Origin: Solirubrobacteraceae bacterium
GTDB lineage: Bacteria > Actinomycetota > Thermoleophilia > Solirubrobacterales > Solirubrobacteraceae
Direction of reading: 5' to 3'
Assembly (NCBI GenBank): GCA_016463765.1
Contig: JAEMQS010000002.1
Span: 1-64,000 of the forward strand
DNA: 64,000 nt
This document shows, piece after piece, positions 18,176 to 26,490 of this stretch. Below the pieces are notes generated by a model. That model worked only from the letters and a program-made list of their open reading frames with translations, was not told the DNA's origin and did no database searches. Position 1 is the stretch's first letter. Every line of letters starts with the position of its first letter. Both the position numbers and the translations under genes were made by a program.

Positions 18176-19684
18176 TCAGACCGACGCCGGCGCGGATGCC
18201 GGGACGGTCGCGGGGATCATCTCGTAGTTCTCGGTGTCGAACGCACGGACGGCCTTGCGGAATGCGTACGTGTGTCCCGGCCAGATCGCGCGGTTCACGC
18301 CGTGCTCGTCCTGGTAGTAGGACGAGCAGCCGCCGTCCTGCCACACCGTCGTGGCGAGCTTCTGCTGGATGTCGTCGTTGTAGGCGCGCAGCGCCTCGGG
18401 CGTCACGCTCACCGCGGCGACCTTGCGCGCGTCCATCTGGCGCAGCGCGTCGAGGACGTACTCCACCTGCGCCTCGATCATGTAGATGATCGAGTTGTGC
18501 CCCAGGCCGGTGTTCGGCCCGACGAGCAGGAACATGTTCGGGAACCCGTCGACCGTCGAGCCCTTGTGCGCCTGCGTGCCGCCGCGCGACCACTTGTCGG
18601 CGAGCTCGACCCCGCCTCGGCCGGTGATCGAGATCTCCGTGTACGGCTCGGTGACCTTGAAGCCGGTGCCGTAGATGATCGTGTCGTACCCGTGCTCGAC
18701 GCCGTCGGCCGTGCGGATGCCGCCCGGCGTGATCGCGTCGATCGGGGTCGTGATGACGTCGACGTGGTCCTTCGCGAGCGTGCGCAGGTAGTTGTTGGAC
18801 AGCAGCACGCGTTTGCAGCCCATCCGGTAGTCGGGGATGACCTTCTGCAGCAGCACCGGGTCCTGGATCTTGCGCGCCGCGTAGCTCTTGGCCAGGCGCT
18901 CGCCGAGCACCGACAGACGCGGATGGTCGAAGGTGACGACCCGCGCCTCGAGCCGCGCGTAGATCCACGTGCGGTAGGCGTGCAGCAGGCCGGGGACGTG
19001 GCGGAACAGCGTCCGGACACGCGGCCGGACCGGGCGGTCGGGCTTGGGCAGGACCCACGGGGCGGTGCGCTGGAAGACGTCGACCGCGGCCGCCTGCTTG
19101 GCGACCTCGGGGATGAACTGGATGGCGCTGGCGCCGGTGCCGATCACCGCGACGCGCTTGCCCTCCAGGTCGTGGTCGTGGTCCCAGTACATGGAGTGGA
19201 AGCTCGTCCCGGCGAAGTCCTCGCGGCCGGTGACCTGCGGGTAGGACGGGCGGTTCAGCGGGCCGAGGCCGCCGATGAGCACCCGGCAGGTGACGGTGTC
19301 CTGCCCACCGTTGATCGACAGCCGCCAGAGCTGCGCGGCGTCGTCCCACTCCGCCGCGGTCATCCGGCTGTTGAAGCGGATCTTCGGGCGGATGCCGAAC
19401 TGGTCGGTGGTGCGCTCGATGTAGTCGCGGATCTCGGCCTGCGGGGAGAAGGTGCGCGACCAGTCCGGGTTCTGCGCGAACGAGAACGAGTACAGGTGGC
19501 TCGGCACGTCGCACGCGCAGCCGGGGTAGTCGTTGTCGCGCCACGTGCCGCCGACGCTGGCGCCCTGCTCGAGGACGACGAAGTCGGCGCGGCCCTCCTG
19601 CTGGAGCCGGATCGCCATGCCGAGGCCGGCGAAACCGCTGCCCACGACGACGACGTCGTGGTCCGGGGTGGGATGGGAGTACAC
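18176..19684 (-). CDS. Flavin-containing (Baeyer-Villiger type) monooxygenase
   Basis: 502 residues. FAD motif GSGFAG, BVMO fingerprint FAGTSFHSMYW, NADPH motif GTGASA. Related to but clearly distinct from the BVMO at 14365-15852. The start is GTG 19684 (protein begins MYSHPTPDHDVVVVG), because AAGGA lies 7 nt upstream; the frame is open further, but that extension would read through the operator. First gene of an operon with the SDR; a TetR gene is divergent and a TetR-type operator lies about 50 bp upstream. Confidence 0.9.
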   Translation of the reverse strand: MYSHPTPDHDVVVVGSGFAGLGMAIRLQQEGRADFVVLEQGASVGGTWRDNDYPGCACDVPSHLYSFSFAQNPDWSRTFSPQAEIRDYIERTTDQFGIRPKIRFNSRMTAAEWDDAAQLWRLSINGGQDTVTCRVLIGGLGPLNRPSYPQVTGREDFAGTSFHSMYWDHDHDLEGKRVAVIGTGASAIQFIPEVAKQAAAVDVFQRTAPWVLPKPDRPVRPRVRTLFRHVPGLLHAYRTWIYARLEARVVTFDHPRLSVLGERLAKSYAARKIQDPVLLQKVIPDYRMGCKRVLLSNNYLRTLAKDHVDVITTPIDAITPGGIRTADGVEHGYDTIIYGTGFKVTEPYTEISITGRGGVELADKWSRGGTQAHKGSTVDGFPNMFLLVGPNTGLGHNSIIYMIEAQVEYVLDALRQMDARKVAAVSVTPEALRAYNDDIQQKLATTVWQDGGCSSYYQDEHGVNRAIWPGHTYAFRKAVRAFDTENYEMIPATVPASAPASV

Positions 19685-19734
19685 GGTGGGGTCCTTGGGG
19701 AGGAGGTTGCACTGCCGTAACTTGCAGTTGCGTA

Positions 19735-19752
19735 ACTTACGGCGCTGTAAGT
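19735..19752. promoter_or_regulatory. TetR-type operator between BVMO operon and tetR
   Basis: ACTTAC-GGCGCT-GTAAGT is a perfect 6-bp-arm inverted repeat. A weaker related site, AACT-TGC-AGTT within GTAACTTGCAGTTGC, lies about 20 bp away (19717-19731). The site is 3 bp before the tetR ATG and ~50 bp before the BVMO start, the expected position for a local repressor controlling both. Confidence 0.65.
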
Positions 19753-19755
19753 ACC

Positions 19756-20391
19756 ATGTCAAGGGTGACGAGATCCCCCCGCATGTCCGGTGAGGAGCGC
19801 CGCGAGCAGCTCCTCGACACGACGCTCGCGCTCATCGCCCGCGAAGGCTTCACCGGCGTCTCGATCGACGCGGTCGCCAAGGCCGCGGGCATCTCGCGGC
19901 CCATCGTCTACGGCCACTTCCAGGATCTGGAAGGCCTGTTCAACGCGCTGCTCGACCGCGAGGCCGGACGCGCGATCACCCAGCTGGCCGCCGTGCTGCC
20001 GCGCGCCGACGACTCCCGCCCCGTGCCCGCGGTCGCCACCGATGCGCTGCGCGGCTACCTCGAGGCCGTCGCCGCCTCGCCCCTGACGTGGCAGCTCATC
20101 CTCATGCCGATCGAAGGCTCGCCGCGCGTGCTCCAGGAGCGCGTGGCCCGCGACCGCGCGGCCGTGCGCGTGCAGCTCGCCGCGGTCCTGGCGGAGGGCC
20201 TGCGCCGCGAGAGCATCGACCCCTCGGGCGTCGACCTGGAGCTCGCCGCGCACATCGCGCAGGGCGTCTCCGAGCACGCCGCCCGGCTGGTGATCACCGA
20301 GCCCGAGGCCTATCCCGTCGCGCGGATCATGGCCCTCGCCGAGCAGGCGGCGGGCGCGATCCTCACCACACTCGTACGCAGCGCTGCGTAA
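19756..20391 (+). CDS. TetR family transcriptional regulator
   Basis: 211 residues. The N-terminal helix-turn-helix (residues ~15-60) reads LLDTTLALIAREGFTGVSID...AAGISRPIVYGHF, typical of TetR. The C-terminal ligand-binding domain is unassigned. ATG 19756 starts almost inside the operator, so the mRNA would be nearly leaderless; ATG 19783 is the alternative. Divergent from the BVMO-SDR operon and very probably its repressor, released by substrate or pathway intermediate. Confidence 0.92.
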   Translation: MSRVTRSPRMSGEERREQLLDTTLALIAREGFTGVSIDAVAKAAGISRPIVYGHFQDLEGLFNALLDREAGRAITQLAAVLPRADDSRPVPAVATDALRGYLEAVAASPLTWQLILMPIEGSPRVLQERVARDRAAVRVQLAAVLAEGLRRESIDPSGVDLELAAHIAQGVSEHAARLVITEPEAYPVARIMALAEQAAGAILTTLVRSAA

Positions 20392-20433
20392 CCACGTTTG
20401 CGCACATCGTGCGCACGCGGAACACTTCGGCCG

Positions 20434-22332
20434 ATGCACTCGCTTCTGGCCCGCTGCCTCGGGCCCGCGCTCGCGCTCCTGGTCCTCGCCCTGCCCGCGG
20501 CGGCGGAGGCCGACACGCCGCCCGCGCCCACGTGCTTCTACTACGTGGCCGGGTGCGACGCGACGTACGGCACACCGAACTCGTCCTCGACCCGCGTCGT
20601 GGCCGTCGACGAGGAGGTGACGATCGACACCGGCTACAACCCCGTCCCGCCGTTCGGCACGCCGTTCAACCCGACGTGCCTGGAGCCCGGGTCGCTCGGC
20701 ACCTGTGTCTACTCGAACGTCGCATGGCTGTTCTCCGTCGGCCTCGGGTTCGGCACGACGCCCTACGCGATCCTCGGCGGGTGCGGCGGTGACAACACGA
20801 GCTGCACCTTCCGCTTCTCGCCACGCGGGATCGGCAACGACGGCGACGTCTGGCAGACCCTGGTCGCCGCACACCGGATCGGCACGACGGTCATCAAGGA
20901 CAAGAAGGGGTACGCCATCTATGCGCCGCCGCGCTGGCGGTGGGCGCGCTTCAACGCCACTGGGGCCGTCAACCACCTGGCCGGCACCGCGTACGCCGTG
21001 CGCTCGGGCACCAACCCCACGTTCGGGTCGTGCGTCGATGTCGCCACGATCAACGCGACGACGTCGACCACAGCGCACAACTGCCTGAAGACGACCGGGT
21101 CTTCGGGCTCGGGCCAGAACCCCTCGTGGCGCTTCCCGCTGCCCGCCGGGAGCACGTGGAAGGTGCTCTTCAACCCGATCGTGCGCTCGGAGGCCGGTCC
21201 CGCCGCGGTCCCGGCGGTCCAGGAGCGGTGGGTCAGCGCGAACGCCGCCGTCGGGCAGAGCGACATCACCCAGACGGTCTCGCCCCGCCCACGCGGCACG
21301 CTGACGGCGGTCATCGACACGGGCGGCCCGACGATCCAGATCAACACGAACCGCCTGATCACCGTGACCGCCACGGCGAAGGACGGGTGGGTCGAGAACG
21401 CCGGCTGGGATGCCACGGTGTTCACCCGGACGGGCAGCGCCATCGGCCTGGCGTATGTCAACGACGAGTCGGGCACGCTCCTGCCCGGGGAGAAGGTCGT
21501 CGGCACCAGCCGGATCACCGCACCGTCGTCCGTGCCCGCATCGCCGACCTCGACCTTCGCGTCGCGCGTGCGGTGGCGCAGCGCCACGTCGGCATCACGC
21601 GACCTGTTCGTCGACGCGACGCCCGCCGCGGTCACGGTCGTCCGCGACCCGGTGCCGCCGCCACCTCCGCCGCCCGGCCCCGGCGCCACCGTCCCGAAGC
21701 CGCCGATCCCGGTGTCGGCAAGCCCGTCCCTGGTCACCGGGCGCGTGGCCGACGCGCCGCTGACGAGCTACGTGGTCACCTGGTTCACCGCGTCGTCATG
21801 TGATGCGACGGACGCGACCGCGACACTCGTGGGCACTACCATCGTCGCCACCGACGGCGCGGGTGGCGGCGACGCCTCGGTGGCGCCGTCCCCGGCACCC
21901 GCGGCCGGCGCCGCGGTGTTCGGCTACTCGACGCTCAACGGCGCCCGGTCCGTGCGTTCGGCCTGCATCGCCGTCCCCGTGCCCGAGACACCGGCCGCAC
22001 CGCCCCCCGCGGCCGGCGGCCCGTTCGTGCCGATCAGCGGTGCGGTCCTCCCCACCGTGGCGGCGCCGACGCTGAAGCTCACCCTGCCCAAGGGCGGCGT
22101 CAAGCGCGGCCGGCGGGTCACCCTGAAGGTCGCGATCCGGGGCGCGGCGGGCGGCTCCGTCGCGCTGCGCCGCGGGCGGACGAAGCTGGCTTCGGCGAAG
22201 GTCGTCAAGGGCGTCGCCACCCTGAAGGTGCGCTTCACCAAGGCCCGCAAGGAACGGCTCGCCCTCGTGTACACGCCCGCAGGCGGCGGGAAGGCGACGA
22301 CCCGGGCCGTGACGCTGACCGTCACGCGGTAG
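20434..22332 (+). CDS. Secreted protein with proline-rich linker and C-terminal Ig-like domain
   Basis: 632 residues. A signal peptide (MHSLLARCLGPALALLVLAL, then PAAAEA) leads to a ~390-residue exported region of unknown fold with several cysteines. A linker (PPPPPPPGPG) follows near residue 410, and then a C-terminal ~90-residue Lys/Arg-rich beta domain (KLTLPKGGVKRGRRVTLKV...) of the Ig-like type. Similar C-terminal domains end the two RTX proteins of this window, so they may share a cell-surface or export role. Function unknown. Start ATG 20434 gives a normal signal peptide. Confidence 0.75.
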   Translation: MHSLLARCLGPALALLVLALPAAAEADTPPAPTCFYYVAGCDATYGTPNSSSTRVVAVDEEVTIDTGYNPVPPFGTPFNPTCLEPGSLGTCVYSNVAWLFSVGLGFGTTPYAILGGCGGDNTSCTFRFSPRGIGNDGDVWQTLVAAHRIGTTVIKDKKGYAIYAPPRWRWARFNATGAVNHLAGTAYAVRSGTNPTFGSCVDVATINATTSTTAHNCLKTTGSSGSGQNPSWRFPLPAGSTWKVLFNPIVRSEAGPAAVPAVQERWVSANAAVGQSDITQTVSPRPRGTLTAVIDTGGPTIQINTNRLITVTATAKDGWVENAGWDATVFTRTGSAIGLAYVNDESGTLLPGEKVVGTSRITAPSSVPASPTSTFASRVRWRSATSASRDLFVDATPAAVTVVRDPVPPPPPPPGPGATVPKPPIPVSASPSLVTGRVADAPLTSYVVTWFTASSCDATDATATLVGTTIVATDGAGGGDASVAPSPAPAAGAAVFGYSTLNGARSVRSACIAVPVPETPAAPPPAAGGPFVPISGAVLPTVAAPTLKLTLPKGGVKRGRRVTLKVAIRGAAGGSVALRRGRTKLASAKVVKGVATLKVRFTKARKERLALVYTPAGGGKATTRAVTLTVTR

Positions 22333-22421
22333 GTGACTGTCGCCGAGCCCCATCGAACGGCGGTCCAATTGGCGTCCGGCCACTGCCCCGGAAGCCGGAG
22401 CGCGGCGTACGCTCAGGGGTC

Positions 22422-24104
22422 ATGGGTTCGCACGACGTCGACTGGGTGATCATCGGCTCCGGGTTCGGGGGCAGCGTCTCGGCGCTGCGCCTGGCCGAGA
22501 AGGGCTACTCGGTGCAGGTGCTCGAACAGGGCAACCGCATCTCCGACGAGGACCTCCCCGGGTCGACCTGGGACCTGCGCCGCTACTTCTTCGCCCCGAA
22601 GTTCGGCCTGCGCGGCATCCTGCGCCTCGCCGCCTTCAAGGACGTGTTCGTCAGCGCCGGCGCCGGCGTCGGTGGTGGCAGCCTCGGCTACGCGATGACG
22701 CTGTACACGCCGCCGCCCGCGTTCTTCCTCGACCGGCAGTGGCCGAGCGGCCACGACTGGCACGCCGAGCTCGCCCCGCACTACGAGACCGCCCAGCGCA
22801 TGCTCGGCGTGACCGACGCGGCGGTCGGCGATCCAGCCGACCAGCTGCTCCTCGAGTACGGCCGCGAGATCGGCTGCGCCGACACCTACCGCACCGCCCG
22901 GGTGGGCACGTACCTCGACACGCCGGGGGAGACGGTCGCCGACCCGTACTTCGGCGGCGAGGGCCCCGCACGCACCGGCTGCACGACGTGCGGGCGCTGC
23001 ATGATCGGCTGCCCTGTCGGCGCGAAGAACAGCCTGCCGAAGAACTACCTGTGGTTCGCCGAGCGGCGCGGCGCGCGGATCACCCCACAGCGTGAGGTCG
23101 TGACCATCCGCCCGCTGGGCGCACGCGGCGAGGACGGCTGGGAGATCGTGCACGAGCGCGCGGGCGCGTGGCGGCGCAAGGACCGCCAGGTCATCCGCGC
23201 GCGCGGGGTCGTCGTGTCCGGCGGGACGCTCGGCACGAACCAGCTCCTCGCGCAGGCGCGCGAGAACGGCGATCTGCCGCAGATCTCCCCGCGGCTCGGC
23301 GACCTCGTCCGCACGAACAGCGAAGCCGTCCTCGGCGTCACCGTCCCGACGGACTACGACCAGAGCCTCATCGACCGCGTCGCGATCAACTCGTCGATCT
23401 ACCCCGACCCGCACACGCACGTCGAGACCGTCGTCTACGGCAAGGGCGGCGGCGCGATGCGCGGCATCTTCACCCTGCTGACCGGCGACGGCTCCCGGGC
23501 CATCCGGCCGCTGAAGCTGTTCGGCCAGATCGCCCGCCACCCGCGGCGCTACCTGTCGCTCATGTTCTCGCCGGGCTGGTCGGAGCGCACGATCATCGTG
23601 CTCGTCATGCAGTCGCTGGACAACGCGATCCGCCTGCGGGCGAAGACCGGCCGCAACGGCCGCGTGCGCCTGCAGACCGAGGAGGACCCGCAGCGGCCGA
23701 ACCCGCGGTTCATCCCGGTCGCGAACGACTTCACCGAGTGGCTGGCCCGGCGCACGGGCGGCATCGCGGCGTCGTCGGTCCTGGAGTCGCTCTTCTCGAT
23801 CCCGTCGACCGCGCACTTCCTCGGTGGAGCGGTGATCGGCGAGACCGCGCAGGACGGCGTCGTCGACGCCGACCAGCGCGTGCACGGCTACGAGAACCTG
23901 CTCGTGTGCGACGGCTCGGCGGTGCCGGCGAACGTCGGCGTCAATCCGTCGCTGACGATCACCGCGCTGAGCGAGCGCGCCATGGCGCAGATCCCCGCGA
24001 AGGACGGCGTCGTGCCCGAGCACATCGGGACGGCGCCGATCGCGGGGAAGACGGCGACGGCCGAGCCCGAGTCGCTCGCGCCGCTGCCGGTGGTCCACGC
24101 CTGA
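22422..24104 (+). CDS. GMC family FAD oxidoreductase (cholesterol-oxidase-like)
   Basis: 560 residues. N-terminal FAD motif VIIGSGFGGSVSALRLAEKG, GMC-type GAGVGGGSLGYA, C-terminal NVGVNPSLTITALSERAM. Members oxidise alcohols, in this branch often 3-hydroxysteroids. A Cys motif CTTCGRCMIGC (C-x2-C-x2-C-x3-C, residues ~188-198) resembles an iron-sulfur ligand set. It is absent from classical cholesterol oxidases, but I believe it is found in a bacterial sub-branch. No signal peptide. Stand-alone gene; a sterol or long-chain alcohol substrate is inference. Confidence 0.85.
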   Translation: MGSHDVDWVIIGSGFGGSVSALRLAEKGYSVQVLEQGNRISDEDLPGSTWDLRRYFFAPKFGLRGILRLAAFKDVFVSAGAGVGGGSLGYAMTLYTPPPAFFLDRQWPSGHDWHAELAPHYETAQRMLGVTDAAVGDPADQLLLEYGREIGCADTYRTARVGTYLDTPGETVADPYFGGEGPARTGCTTCGRCMIGCPVGAKNSLPKNYLWFAERRGARITPQREVVTIRPLGARGEDGWEIVHERAGAWRRKDRQVIRARGVVVSGGTLGTNQLLAQARENGDLPQISPRLGDLVRTNSEAVLGVTVPTDYDQSLIDRVAINSSIYPDPHTHVETVVYGKGGGAMRGIFTLLTGDGSRAIRPLKLFGQIARHPRRYLSLMFSPGWSERTIIVLVMQSLDNAIRLRAKTGRNGRVRLQTEEDPQRPNPRFIPVANDFTEWLARRTGGIAASSVLESLFSIPSTAHFLGGAVIGETAQDGVVDADQRVHGYENLLVCDGSAVPANVGVNPSLTITALSERAMAQIPAKDGVVPEHIGTAPIAGKTATAEPESLAPLPVVHA

Positions 24105-24107
24105 GGG

Positions 24108-24154
24108 GCCGCCGCACGCGGCGCACCCGCCCTCGTCACCGGGTGGACGGCGGG
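24108..24154. terminator. Inverted repeats between convergent genes
   Basis: GCCGC-CGCAC-GCGGC (24108-24122) and CCCGCC...GGCGGG (24126-24154) lie between the stops of the GMC gene and the RTX gene. Stems are short and there is no T-run, so termination is plausible but unproven. Confidence 0.3.
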
Positions 24155-24167
24155 CTCGCGTGAGCGA

Positions 24168-26282
24168 TCAGCGCTTGCGCTTCGGTGTGCAGGTCCGGTA
24201 GGCGCGGCTCGCCTTGACCGCGCGCCCGTCGGCGGTCGTCAGCTCGATCGCCACGGTGAACCGTCCCTTCGGCAGTCCCCGGAGATCGACGTCCACCTTC
24301 AGGCCCTTGCCCGCCTTCTTCGGCTTCAGCCGCCGGATGAGCTGCTTCTTGCCCGCCTTCAGGGTGACCTTCGCCCCGGTGAACGCCACACCCGCCGGCT
24401 GGACGAGGTTGATGGTGAGCGTCCGGCGGCTCGAGCAGCGCTTCGACGCCGCGGGCAGCTTGATGACCGCGGAGGCCTTGAGGGCGGGGAGCGCCGGGCT
24501 CGGTGCCGGCGCCGCGGCGATCGGGGGCGAACGAGTGGGGGCCACGGGGGCCGGCGCATCAGGGGTGACCGGCGTCTCGATGACCGGCGGAGGGACGAAG
24601 ACCGATCCCGTGCCGTTCTCGCACGCGTTCAGCGTGTCGAGTCCCTCGTCGTGCTCGGTCGTGTCGACGCCCTCGCCGCAGAACAGCGTGTCCTTCTCCC
24701 CGTCGGCCGGGCCGCGGAGGATGTCGTCGCCCTTCGCGGCGGAGATGGTGTCCGGCCCGGGCCCGCCTTCCAGGACGTCAGCGCCGTCGCTGCCGGACAC
24801 GGTGTCCATCCCCGGACCGCCGCGCGCGACGCCGCCGGCGACGAACTTCCGGACGGTGTCGTTGCCGCCGCGCCCGTCGAGCGTGTCGGTGCCACCGAAG
24901 CCACCGTGGATGGTGTTGGGCCCGTCGTCGCCGAAGAACGTCTCGGACTGCGGCGAGCCCGAGATGTTCTCCACCGCGGAGACGGTCTTCAGGCCGCCAC
25001 CGCCCGTGTTCTGCTTCGACGTCACCGCGAGATCGAAGGTGATGGCGGAGGGGAGGACGTAGGCGAAGCGCAGCTCATCGGTCCCGGGGCCGCCGTCGAC
25101 GGTGTCGTCACCGACCGCGGGGATGAACGCGTCGTCGCCCGGCCCTCCGATGAGCGTGTCGTCGCCCGGACCGCCGGTCCCGATCTCGCCCCACAGCGTG
25201 TCGTCGTCCGCCTCGCCGTGCAGCGTGTCGTTACCGCCGTTGCCCTTGAGGTCGTCGTCGCCCGTCCCGCCGTGCAGCGTGTCGTTGCCCGAGCCGCCGC
25301 CGAGTTCGTCCGGCCCGCCGCGGCCCTCCATCAGGTCCGCGCCCGCGCCCTCGGAGGAGAGGCGGTTCTTGTTCCCGTCGCCGCGCAGGGTGTCGGGCTG
25401 GGACGTCCCGACCACGTGCTGGACGCCGACGAGCGTGTCGGTCCCCGAACCCCCGGTCGCCTGCGGCGCCGGTGCCTGGAGGTCGACGATGACCCCCGAC
25501 GTGGTGCCGCGATAGTCGACGGTCGTGCCGGAGAACGGGTCGGACTGCGCGCCGGGGCCCGTGACGGTGTCGGCGTCTGCGCCCGGGAGCACCGCGGTAT
25601 AGCGAGCGACGTCGATCGTGTCGGCACCCGGGCCGCCGAACACCCGCGAGGAGCGCGCGAAGCTGCCCGGAGCCGCGGCACCCGTGCCGTCGTTGCCGGT
25701 CGTCTTCAGGACGTCGTTCCCGCCCGACCCGTCGGCGGTGCACGCCGTGTCGGTGCAGCCGATGCCCGTCACCTGCATCGAGGAGCCGGCGCCGGTCACC
25801 GCGACGTCGACATCGTCGGCGGCCTCGTCGGCGTTGACGTTGACCCCGTTGGCACCGGCCGTGATGTGGTCGGCGCTCGGGGACCCGGTGACGCGGACGT
25901 AGATGAGCCGCCCGGGGCTGACGAAGGTCAGCTTCACCTCGCCGGTCGCCCCGCTCCCGGGTGCCATGACACCGTTGGCCAGCACGACGGCGAAGTCGTC
26001 CCGCACGCTCGAAGCGGGCGGGGTGCCGATGATCCGTACCTCTTTGGTGTTGTTCACCGTGGCGGCGCCGCACGCCGTGCTGCCCAGACCCACCTTGATC
26101 TGCTCGTTGCCGGCGCCGAACCGCTGGACGTTCGGCACCTCGACACCTGAGATCGTGGTCGGCCACTCGTACGTCGCGATCTGCGTGCCCGCGTCGTACG
26201 TGCAGACCCCAGGCGCGGCGGCGGCCGACGCGGGCAGGGCGAGCAGCATCGCGATGGTCGGCAGCAGGATGCGAGCGCGCAT
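24168..26282 (-). CDS. Secreted RTX (hemolysin-type Ca2+-binding repeat) protein
   Basis: 704 residues. Signal peptide MRARILLPTIAMLLALPASAAAA. Residues ~180-500 carry many GGxGxDxLx nonapeptides (GGSGNDTLHG, GGTGDDDLKG, GGPGDDTLIGG), which fold into a calcium-bound beta-roll. A Pro/Ala linker and a C-terminal Lys/Arg-rich Ig-like domain (~600-704) follow. No catalytic domain is visible, so a structural or surface role is likely. ATG 26282 is used because it begins the signal peptide; the open frame continues upstream without protein-like sequence. No type I secretion genes are nearby. Confidence 0.85.
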   Translation of the reverse strand: MRARILLPTIAMLLALPASAAAAPGVCTYDAGTQIATYEWPTTISGVEVPNVQRFGAGNEQIKVGLGSTACGAATVNNTKEVRIIGTPPASSVRDDFAVVLANGVMAPGSGATGEVKLTFVSPGRLIYVRVTGSPSADHITAGANGVNVNADEAADDVDVAVTGAGSSMQVTGIGCTDTACTADGSGGNDVLKTTGNDGTGAAAPGSFARSSRVFGGPGADTIDVARYTAVLPGADADTVTGPGAQSDPFSGTTVDYRGTTSGVIVDLQAPAPQATGGSGTDTLVGVQHVVGTSQPDTLRGDGNKNRLSSEGAGADLMEGRGGPDELGGGSGNDTLHGGTGDDDLKGNGGNDTLHGEADDDTLWGEIGTGGPGDDTLIGGPGDDAFIPAVGDDTVDGGPGTDELRFAYVLPSAITFDLAVTSKQNTGGGGLKTVSAVENISGSPQSETFFGDDGPNTIHGGFGGTDTLDGRGGNDTVRKFVAGGVARGGPGMDTVSGSDGADVLEGGPGPDTISAAKGDDILRGPADGEKDTLFCGEGVDTTEHDEGLDTLNACENGTGSVFVPPPVIETPVTPDAPAPVAPTRSPPIAAAPAPSPALPALKASAVIKLPAASKRCSSRRTLTINLVQPAGVAFTGAKVTLKAGKKQLIRRLKPKKAGKGLKVDVDLRGLPKGRFTVAIELTTADGRAVKASRAYRTCTPKRKR

Positions 26283-26303
26283 GAGCCGCGATCGTCCCAG
26301 ATC

Positions 26304-26336
26304 CGGTGCGTCCCGGACACTGCGGCGTACGCACCG
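26304..26336. promoter_or_regulatory. 8-bp-arm inverted repeat in the divergent RTX/thiolase gap
   Basis: CGGTGCGT (26304-26311) and ACGCACCG (26329-26336) are perfectly complementary with a 17-nt spacer, 22 bp upstream of the RTX start. It could be an operator or a leader hairpin; there is nothing to choose between them. Confidence 0.3.
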
Positions 26337-26490
26337 ATGCCACCAGTCAGCGCGCGGCGGCCCCTGCCACACTGTGCGCAGTACATCCCCGCGCACGTCC
26401 CGCTGTCCCGCGCGGGCGCTCCAGCGCCTGGACCCAGACCCGCCCGCGCATCCTGATCGCGCCGGGCGGCCACGCCTGAAAGGACCACGA

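Noticed and set aside
18156-19712. Large frame continuing upstream of the SDR through the whole BVMO gene
   Set aside because: Only the part from ATG 18155 is SDR-like. The rest is the out-of-frame reading of the BVMO gene, and a strong Shine-Dalgarno marks the SDR start.
25903-26490. N-terminal extension of the second thiolase
   Set aside because: It overlaps the RTX gene antisense, lacks thiolase sequence, and AAAGGA marks ATG 26491.
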